The notes below the pieces were generated by a model. The model was given only the letters and a program-made list of their open reading frames with translations, had not been told where the DNA came from and made no database searches. This document shows, piece after piece, positions 58,256 through 64,000 of a DNA stretch of 64,000 bases. The translations under genes and the position numbers were made by a program. Source of the stretch: an uncultured Pelagibacteraceae bacterium. GTDB lineage: Bacteria > Pseudomonadota > Alphaproteobacteria > Pelagibacterales > Pelagibacteraceae. Each line of letters begins with the position of its first letter. The first letter of the stretch is position 1. The DNA lies in assembly GCA_902626725.1 (NCBI GenBank), contig CACOGI010000001.1, positions 202,001 through 266,000 on the forward strand, in the 5' to 3' direction.

Positions 58256-59038
58256 TTAATTATTAATAAAATTTTTAATTTTCATATTAACATCATCTGC
58301 ACATTCTATACTACATAGATGTTTTCCATTTTTAATTTCAATATAAGTAGAATTAACAAGGTCTTTTACTAATTCTTTAGACATTGCTGGAGTAGAACCA
58401 ACATCATCTGAACCAGTTATTACCAAAGTTTTTCTGTCTATCTTTCTTATAGCTTCAAAATCATCATAATGATTAGCAAATAATTCATAAGCTTTGAGAA
58501 AATTTTTATGATCCTTTGGTTCTTTGTTTAGTATTTTCATAAACAAATCATAAGTTTTTGGGTTACTCTCAAGATATTTATCACTAAACCATCTTTTTAA
58601 GGCTTGTTTTGATATTGGTTTATTTAATTTTGCCTGATTATATCTATCTAATACAAGTGACCTTTCTTCATCTGATCTTTTATAAGTTGTTCCAATTAAT
58701 ATAAGTTTTTCAACTTTTTTTTGAAAATGAGATGAAAAATCTAATGCAATCAAAGAGCCTAAAGAAAAACCAATAAGATTTATTTTCTCAACACCCAAAT
58801 GATCTAAAATTTCTAAAAGCTGATTAGAAAAATCCTGTAGACTAAGTTTGTCTTTATCACACGGTGTTTTTCCGTGTCCTAATAAATCATAAGTTAGAGT
58901 TGAATATTCATTGAAGTAATTGATTTGATAATCCCACATTTGATGATCAAGACCTACTCCATGGATAAATACAATAGGTACAGAATTTTTTTTATTAAAA
59001 GAGTAATAATTTTGATTTGGATCAAAATTTTGGGACAT
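58256..59038 (-). CDS. Alpha/beta-fold hydrolase
   Basis: It likely hydrolyses an ester, lactone, amide or enol-lactone. The nucleophile elbow is GFSLGSLIALDFSSHF. HGVGLDHQMWDYQINYF is the oxyanion region with HG, the acid lies in VITGSDDVGSTPAMS and the catalytic His is in KNGKHLCSIE. It is 260 aa, like PcaD/RutD/NicD-class enzymes. It lies between the DUF1185 gene (4-base gap) and the aldehyde dehydrogenase. Pairing with an LLM monooxygenase resembles the layout of RutA-RutD but does not prove that chemistry. Confidence 0.85.
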   Translation of the reverse strand: MSQNFDPNQNYYSFNKKNSVPIVFIHGVGLDHQMWDYQINYFNEYSTLTYDLLGHGKTPCDKDKLSLQDFSNQLLEILDHLGVEKINLIGFSLGSLIALDFSSHFQKKVEKLILIGTTYKRSDEERSLVLDRYNQAKLNKPISKQALKRWFSDKYLESNPKTYDLFMKILNKEPKDHKNFLKAYELFANHYDDFEAIRKIDRKTLVITGSDDVGSTPAMSKELVKDLVNSTYIEIKNGKHLCSIECADDVNMKIKNFINN

Positions 59039-59042
59039 TAGA

Positions 59043-59630
59043 TTATTTGGGATCTAATCCCATTTCTTTCATATCTTGATAACGATCTCCAGTTCTAGCG
59101 TGAGCTCTTCCACTTGAAGCACCACCAATTGCAATTACAATTTCATCATTAAATGGTGCATCATGAATAGTAAATTCATGAGTCAAATAATACGGTCTTA
59201 AACCAGAGTCTGTTTTATGCATCATAGGAATAGATATTTTAGACCCTGCAGGTCCTCTTGTATTTGTAAAACTTAAATACGAAGTACCACCAACAGCATC
59301 TCTAAATTTATTTCCAAATCTTAAAGTATGAATAAAAGCTGATGCATGTTCTATTTCACCATTCAATCCTACAGTGCCAGCTTTTCCATAAGCTAAAATT
59401 TTTTCAGGTGATCCAATTTCTTTAATTAATTCTGGTACTAATATATCACCAAGTTTTGGAGCTAAATCTAAAATGATTGGTTTTAAATCTTCAACAAATC
59501 CTTGTTCAGCCCAAGGGTTTTTAAAAACAGCTGCAACCGAAACCATCAAAACTGGTTCTTTAGCATCTTTTCCACCTTCAACAAAAGTTTTATCTACAAA
59601 TTTTGTAAACTTCCTTAATTCAAGTTTCAC
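59043..59630 (-). CDS. DUF1185 (amino-acid synthesis) family protein
   Basis: The 195-residue sequence (DAKEPVLMVSVAAVFKNPWA, GKAGTVGLNGEIEHASAFIH, RFGNKFRDAVGGTSYLSFTN, EIVIAIGGASSGRAHARTGD) matches the family known as DUF1185 / AA_synth. Known members have a chorismate-mutase-like fold and no confirmed activity. Its first base is shared with the monooxygenase stop (59630), so translation is coupled. Conserved Gly/Arg/His at the end may form an active site. Function in the pathway is unknown; a ring-hydrolase or isomerase role would fit the neighbourhood. Confidence 0.8.
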   Translation of the reverse strand: MKLELRKFTKFVDKTFVEGGKDAKEPVLMVSVAAVFKNPWAEQGFVEDLKPIILDLAPKLGDILVPELIKEIGSPEKILAYGKAGTVGLNGEIEHASAFIHTLRFGNKFRDAVGGTSYLSFTNTRGPAGSKISIPMMHKTDSGLRPYYLTHEFTIHDAPFNDEIVIAIGGASSGRAHARTGDRYQDMKEMGLDPK

Positions 59631-60796
59631 TAACTGGCTTTCTCTATATTGTCGTTATCAAAATTAATTTTAGGTATTACTTCATCATTAAATAGTTTTA
59701 TACTTCTCATACAAGCTTTGTGATCAATTCCAGGAAAGTTTGACCAAACTTGTAAGTTTTGTAAGTTTAATTCTGATTTCAATTCATTAATTTTATTGAC
59801 TACATATTCAGGGGTACCAAATAATAAATTTCTTTTATGTAAGAAATCATAGTTTAGAAGATCTAATTTATGCTTTGTCTCTGGCAATTCTTCACCTGGG
59901 TCCATATGATTTCCCAAACCTCTCCAATGACAAACCCATCTCATATAATTTATAATGTGTTCCCCAGCTAATTTTTCTGCTTCCTCCATTGTTTCTGCAA
60001 CAAACATATCCCTAACTAAAGAAATTCCTTCTCCTAATGCAACATCTCTATTTTCAGCTTTAGATTTTGCATCTCTATATATCTCAAATCTTTTCTTCAA
60101 AGCTTTAACAGTAGGTATCCACATTATAGTGTTAAGACCGTTTTGTGCTGCCCATTCTATTGACCTTGCACCGTCTACCACCTGCCAAATTGGAGGATGA
60201 GGCGCTTGTTTTGGTTTTGGAACAATACTTATTTTTTTAATTTCATTTGTTTTTGTATCTAAAAATTTTTCGCTTGGTGGGCTCATATCATGCTGCCATA
60301 CAAAATTTGGTGACGGATAAGTATAAAATTCTCCCTTATGACTAAAAAATTCTTCCGTCCAAGCTTTTTTCATTATAGTTAAAGTTTCTTCAAATAATCT
60401 AAAGTTTTTAGCCTGATCTTTAAGATCAGCCTCTTTATTCATATTTATTGCTTCTCTTCCATAAATACCTCTACCAATTCCAACTTCAACTCTTCCATTG
60501 GATAATTGATCTAATAAGGCAATGTCTTCAGCTAATCTTATAGGGTTATGGAAAGTAATAACATTACAAGCTTGTCCTATTCTAATTTGTTTAGTTCTCG
60601 CAGCTGCATCAACACCCATCATTAAAGGATTTGTACAGGATTCCATTCCTTCATGATTAAAGTGATGCTCTGTATACCAAATAGAGTTCCAATTATTTTC
60701 ATCACAATAAGTAGTGATCTCCTTAGTTTCATCTAATAATTGTTTATACGGTTTATGATCCCAGTTTGTGGTATTGCAAAAGTAACCGAATTTCAT
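59630..60796 (-). CDS. LLM-class (luciferase-like) flavin-dependent monooxygenase
   Basis: It is a two-component, FMN/F420-type monooxygenase of the bacterial luciferase family (388 aa). ENNWNSIWYTEHHFNHEGME, IRIGQACNVITFHNPIRLAE and LDQLSNGRVEVGIGRGIYGR are the family's core. FGTPEYVVNKINELKSELNL lies near the end. Members cleave C-N or C-S bonds (RutA, alkanesulfonate monooxygenase) or hydroxylate. A strong Shine-Dalgarno AAGGAGGTTAG precedes the ATG, and it is the first gene of the minus-strand catabolic run. The flavin reductase partner is not adjacent. Confidence 0.87.
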   Translation of the reverse strand: MKFGYFCNTTNWDHKPYKQLLDETKEITTYCDENNWNSIWYTEHHFNHEGMESCTNPLMMGVDAAARTKQIRIGQACNVITFHNPIRLAEDIALLDQLSNGRVEVGIGRGIYGREAINMNKEADLKDQAKNFRLFEETLTIMKKAWTEEFFSHKGEFYTYPSPNFVWQHDMSPPSEKFLDTKTNEIKKISIVPKPKQAPHPPIWQVVDGARSIEWAAQNGLNTIMWIPTVKALKKRFEIYRDAKSKAENRDVALGEGISLVRDMFVAETMEEAEKLAGEHIINYMRWVCHWRGLGNHMDPGEELPETKHKLDLLNYDFLHKRNLLFGTPEYVVNKINELKSELNLQNLQVWSNFPGIDHKACMRSIKLFNDEVIPKINFDNDNIEKAS

Positions 60797-60851
60797 TCTA
60801 ACCTCCTTAAATAATTAAATCTAAGACGATTGATCCCACTTTCGTATTTTG

Positions 60852-60880
60852 TAAATATCGACGAGTTATGTATCGCTCAA
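60852..60880 (-). promoter_or_regulatory. Promoter candidate for the monooxygenase operon
   Basis: On the minus strand TTGAGC (60880-60875), a 17-base spacer and TATTTA (60857-60852) predict a start near 60845 and a ~48-base leader ending in the strong AAGGAGG ribosome-binding site. It lies in the 140-base divergent region at the centre of the catabolic island. Confidence 0.38.
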
Positions 60881-60936
60881 ACAAGACTGTAATTTAACTA
60901 GACTATTTAATCAATATATATTTAATCAAGCTTTAA

Positions 60937-61680
60937 ATGAAATTAACTAAGATTGAACCAAAATATCTAAAAAAGCATAATCCAAGAGTAGGATTAATTA
61001 CATTGGCTAGTGATTTTAGAATCGAAAAAGACTTTAATAATGTAATTTATGGTAAGGACATAGATTTATATTGCAATAGAATCAAATGTTACAATCCTTT
61101 AACAAATGAAACATTAAAAAAAATGGCAGATGATATTCCAAAAGTTACGGAGGATATTTTGCCAGATCAAAATTTAGACTGCGTTGCTTATGGATGTACT
61201 TCAGGAACAATTGCTGCAGGTTATCAATCAATTTTTGAAAAAATAAATTCGGTAAAACCAAATACCAAAGTCACAACACCGATAACATCAGCAATTAATG
61301 CTCTTAAAAGATTGAAGATAAAAAAATTATCAATTTTTACCCCCTATACTGATGAAATAAATCAATCTGTAATTAATTATTTTAAAAAAGAAAATATAGA
61401 AATTAATGAACTTTCTTATTTTGATATTGCCTCAGATCTAGATATTGGAAAAGTTGATCCACAATATATTTTTGAAACACTTACAAAAATAGATTTATCA
61501 AAGAGCGAAGCTTTGTTTGTTTCTTGTACTGCATTACCAGTACTTTCAGTAATTAATGAATTAGAAAAAAAAATAAATAAAGTTGTCCTATCAAGTAACC
61601 AAACTTTAATTTGGGATACTCTTAGGGAAATAAATTATAATAATAAAGTTGAAGGTTTTGGTGAATTATTTAATAATTAA
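60937..61680 (+). CDS. Asp/Glu racemase superfamily protein, maleate isomerase / EutA-like
   Basis: This superfamily includes maleate cis-trans isomerase, arylmalonate decarboxylase and EutA of ectoine-use operons. Two candidate catalytic cysteines lie in VAYGCTSGTIAAG (about residue 88) and FVSCTALPVLS (about residue 192). They are placed symmetrically in the two lobes, as the racemase/isomerase mechanism requires. It is 247 aa, the right size. It starts the plus-strand arm of the island and is 3 bases before the M24 gene. EutA next to an EutD/DoeA-like gene is a known pairing, so an ectoine-like or cyclic amidine/amide substrate is plausible. Confidence 0.75.
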   Translation: MKLTKIEPKYLKKHNPRVGLITLASDFRIEKDFNNVIYGKDIDLYCNRIKCYNPLTNETLKKMADDIPKVTEDILPDQNLDCVAYGCTSGTIAAGYQSIFEKINSVKPNTKVTTPITSAINALKRLKIKKLSIFTPYTDEINQSVINYFKKENIEINELSYFDIASDLDIGKVDPQYIFETLTKIDLSKSEALFVSCTALPVLSVINELEKKINKVVLSSNQTLIWDTLREINYNNKVEGFGELFNN

Positions 61681-61683
61681 TTT

Positions 61684-62853
61684 ATGAATTTTACTAACGA
61701 AGAATACAAATCTAGATTAAAAAAAGTTCAGGCTTTAATGCAAGAAAAAGGTATTGAGCTTTTAATTTCACAAGACCCATCTAATATGAATTATCTAACT
61801 GGTTATGATGCTTGGTCATTTTATTATGCCCAATGTGTAATAGTACATGTTAATGCTGATGAGCCTATTTGTTTTGTTAGAAATCAAGATGCTGGTGGAG
61901 CGTATATTAAAACTTATCTAAAGGATGAAAATATAATTAAGTACCATGAGAAATATATTCATACTTGGCCACTACATCCTTATGATGCTCTTGTAGATCT
62001 TATTAAAGAGAGAAAGTGGGATAAACTTTCTATAGGACTAGAAATGGATAGCCACTATTTCACAGCTTATTGTTATGAAAAAATCAAACAAGGTTTACCT
62101 AATGCTAAAGTTTTAGATTGTGAAAGATTAGTTAATTGGGTGAGAGTAGTAAAATCAGATGCTGAAATAAAGTTTATGAAAGCAGCAGCTCAAATTACTG
62201 AATTAGGAATGAAAAAAGCTTTTGAAGCTATTAGCCCTGGAGTAAGACAATGCGATGCTGTTTCAGAAATATGGTCTACTTTAATTAAAGGAACACCAGA
62301 ATTTGGTGGAGATTACGCTTCAATAGTACCAATGCTGCCTACTGGAAAAGGAACTTCAGCATCACATCTAACTTGGTCTGAGGATAAATTTATAGAGGGT
62401 GAAGCCACAATTATTGAGATATCTGGAGTAAATAAAAAATATCATTGTCCTATGGCTAGAACAGTTTTACTTGGAAAACCAGATCAAAAGAAAATTGATA
62501 CCATGAAAAAAACGAACGAAGCACTACAAGCCGGTATTGATAAAGTAAAATCAGGAAATACAGCGGATGATGTTGCCCAAGCATTTTGGAAAGTATTAGA
62601 TAAATATGGAATTGAAAAAACTTCAAGAACTGGATATTCGATTGGAATTGGTTATCCACCAGATTGGGGAGAGCATACTTTGAATATCTCAAAGGGTGAT
62701 ATGACGGTATTACAACCTAACGTTACTTTTCATATGATCGCTGTAATGCAATTTGGAAATTGGGGAGTTGAGGCATCAGAGGCGATTAGAGTTACAGATA
62801 AAGGATCTGAATTATTTTGCAATTTTTCTAAAGAACTTCATATTAAAAGCTAA
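61684..62853 (+). CDS. M24-family (creatinase/prolidase fold) hydrolase, ectoine hydrolase DoeA/EutD-like
   Basis: The N-terminal creatinase domain (QDPSNMNYLTGYDAWSFYYA) is followed by the pita-bread catalytic domain. RTGYSIGIGYPPDWGEHTLN and LQPNVTFHMIAVMQFGNWGV are strongly DoeA/EutD-like. Most M24 metal ligands are absent: the usual Asp positions read EISGVNKKYHCPMART, the GHG His position is Tyr in GYSIGIGY, and only the last Glu (ASEAIRV) remains. It is therefore expected to be a metal-independent C-N hydrolase, like creatinase and ectoine hydrolase, not a peptidase. It is 389 aa. Neighbours are EutA-like and a PotA-like ATPase. Confidence 0.8.
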   Translation: MNFTNEEYKSRLKKVQALMQEKGIELLISQDPSNMNYLTGYDAWSFYYAQCVIVHVNADEPICFVRNQDAGGAYIKTYLKDENIIKYHEKYIHTWPLHPYDALVDLIKERKWDKLSIGLEMDSHYFTAYCYEKIKQGLPNAKVLDCERLVNWVRVVKSDAEIKFMKAAAQITELGMKKAFEAISPGVRQCDAVSEIWSTLIKGTPEFGGDYASIVPMLPTGKGTSASHLTWSEDKFIEGEATIIEISGVNKKYHCPMARTVLLGKPDQKKIDTMKKTNEALQAGIDKVKSGNTADDVAQAFWKVLDKYGIEKTSRTGYSIGIGYPPDWGEHTLNISKGDMTVLQPNVTFHMIAVMQFGNWGVEASEAIRVTDKGSELFCNFSKELHIKS

Positions 62854-62905
62854 TTTTTAATGGTTGATATTTATACATACAAATGTTTTAAAGATATTTA
62901 AAATT

Positions 62906-63991
62906 ATGGCCTTAAAAAAAGACTTCGTAAAATTCGATAAAGTTGACAAAAGCTATGACGGTAAAGTTTTAGTTGTCAAAGATCTTCAATTGGATATTGA
63001 AGAAGGTGAATTTGTAACGATGTTGGGACCATCAGGTTCTGGTAAAACAACATGTTTAATGATGTTAGCTGGTTTTGAAACACCAACTAATGGTGAAATA
63101 TATTTAGATGGAAAAGCCATCTCAAGTATTCCTCCTCATAAAAGAGGTATCGGAATGGTATTTCAAAACTATGCATTATTTCCACATATGACTGTTTATG
63201 AAAACTTAGCTTTCCCTTTAAGAGTAAGAAAAATTCCAAAAGATGAGGCTGATAAGAAAATTGATAAAGCATTATCAATGGTATCGTTACAAGGTTTTGC
63301 ATCAAGAATGCCAGGACAATTATCTGGAGGACAGCAACAAAGGGTTGCGGTTGCAAGATCATTAGTGTTTGATCCACAATTAGTTTTAATGGATGAGCCC
63401 TTAGGAGCGTTGGATAAGAATTTAAGAGAAAGCATGCAATATGAAATTAAACACATTCATGAAAGTATTGGGGTAACAGTTGTTTATGTTACTCACGATC
63501 AAAGTGAAGCATTAACAATGTCAAATCGTATCGCAGTATTTAATGATGGAAAAGTGCAACAACTTTCAAGTCCAGATGAATTATATGAAAAACCAGTTAA
63601 TTCTTTTGTGGCAGAGTTTATAGGTGAGAACAACACATTTAATGGTGAAGTCTCTGATATTTCAGGCGGAAAATGTAAAGTCAAATTATCTAATGCTGAA
63701 ATAATTGCAAATCCAATATCTGTTAAGTCTAAGGGAGAGAGAACTAAAGTTTCATTGCGACCAGAAAGGGCTTTGATCAATCCTAAAGATAAGATGGACA
63801 ACATTCATAATGGCAAAATTGAAGAAGTTATCTATCATGGAGATCATACTAGAGTTAGAATAAATCTTTTAGGCAACCCTGAGTTTATTTTAAAAGTGCC
63901 AAACAGTTCCGCTAATCTTGACATCAAACTTGGCAACGAAATAAAGATTGGTTGGAATAGCGAAGATGCACGGGCGCTAGACCCAAAATAA
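62906..63991 (+). CDS. PotA-like ABC transporter ATPase (polyamine/opine/osmolyte type)
   Basis: It is the ATPase of a spermidine/putrescine-type importer. Walker A GPSGSGKTT, MVFQNYALFPHMTVYENLAF, signature LSGGQQQRVAVARSL, Walker B LVLMDEPLGALDKNLRE and switch VYVTHDQSEAL are visible. A C-terminal TOBE domain with RPERALINPK follows. The ORF track begins at 62864; I use the ATG at 62906 (MALKKDFVKFDKVDKSYDG, 361 aa) because the 14 extra residues are non-conserved leader. Permease and binding-protein genes probably follow beyond the right edge; only 9 bases remain in the window. Confidence 0.87.
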   Translation: MALKKDFVKFDKVDKSYDGKVLVVKDLQLDIEEGEFVTMLGPSGSGKTTCLMMLAGFETPTNGEIYLDGKAISSIPPHKRGIGMVFQNYALFPHMTVYENLAFPLRVRKIPKDEADKKIDKALSMVSLQGFASRMPGQLSGGQQQRVAVARSLVFDPQLVLMDEPLGALDKNLRESMQYEIKHIHESIGVTVVYVTHDQSEALTMSNRIAVFNDGKVQQLSSPDELYEKPVNSFVAEFIGENNTFNGEVSDISGGKCKVKLSNAEIIANPISVKSKGERTKVSLRPERALINPKDKMDNIHNGKIEEVIYHGDHTRVRINLLGNPEFILKVPNSSANLDIKLGNEIKIGWNSEDARALDPK

Positions 63992-64000
63992 ACCTTATAG

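Noticed and set aside
61684-62853. Annotation as Xaa-Pro aminopeptidase
   Set aside because: Four of the five metal ligands of M24 peptidases are missing and the DoeA-like motifs are present.

Overview
The window is a densely packed, very AT-rich (about 30% GC by eye) bacterial chromosome segment. Gene content and gene style point to a SAR11 / Pelagibacter-type alphaproteobacterium. The evidence is Lys/Asn/Ile-rich proteins, intergenic gaps of a few bases, many overlapping starts and stops, a circularly permuted two-piece tmRNA typical of Alphaproteobacteria, RpoH as the alternative sigma factor, ThyX in place of ThyA, and several ABC uptake systems. I see no insertion sequence, prophage, integrase, CRISPR array or rRNA. 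The taxon is an inference, not a database match.

Layout. 1-7.9 kb: the end of cpoB, then a co-directional run tilS-ftsH-folP-glmM-thiD-purA. 7.8-12.3 kb: minus-strand rpoH, rluD, an ABC-2 exporter pair and tsaC, with a plus-strand tRNA-Arg(TCG). 12.3-18.1 kb: isoprenoid genes xseB-ispA-dxs, then aroC, pdxH and a long-chain prenyl diphosphate synthase. 18.2-24.6 kb: an S49 peptidase, glyQS and ppdK. 24.6-28.7 kb: nadA-nadC, tRNA-Leu(GAG), the permuted tmRNA, thyX and a short Mrp ATPase. 28.8-33.3 kb: membrane proteostasis genes hflK-hflC-yjeT-like-degP, then miaA. 33.3-38.3 kb: branched-chain amino acid genes ilvB-ilvH-ilvC and leuA. 38.3-44.1 kb: the rod-shape set mreB-mreC-mreD-mrdA-rodA, directly abutting leuA.

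44.1-50.4 kb is accessory metabolism: a DadA-like oxidase, a DMT permease, a 2-hydroxyacid dehydrogenase, a deacetylase-fold hydrolase, msrB, a glutaredoxin, a DUF2805-type protein and a divergent ProC-like reductase. A candidate small structured RNA lies upstream of the ProC-like gene. 50.4-55.8 kb is a branched-chain/amino-acid type ABC importer: livG-livF-livH-livM on plus and the binding protein on minus. Two very small ORFs missed by the ORF track lie between the two halves.

55.9-64 kb looks like a catabolic island with divergent arms. The minus arm reads LLM flavin monooxygenase, DUF1185 protein, alpha/beta hydrolase, aldehyde dehydrogenase and DMT permease. The plus arm reads maleate-isomerase/EutA-like protein, ectoine-hydrolase-like (metal-free M24) enzyme and a PotA-like ABC ATPase. 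This is the best candidate for an undescribed pathway here, probably breakdown of an imported N-containing compound. The other strong non-obvious signals are the tmRNA with tag ANESYALAA, which invalidates the ORF-track start of thyX, and the hairpin-plus-U-tract element at about 49.47-49.53 kb.
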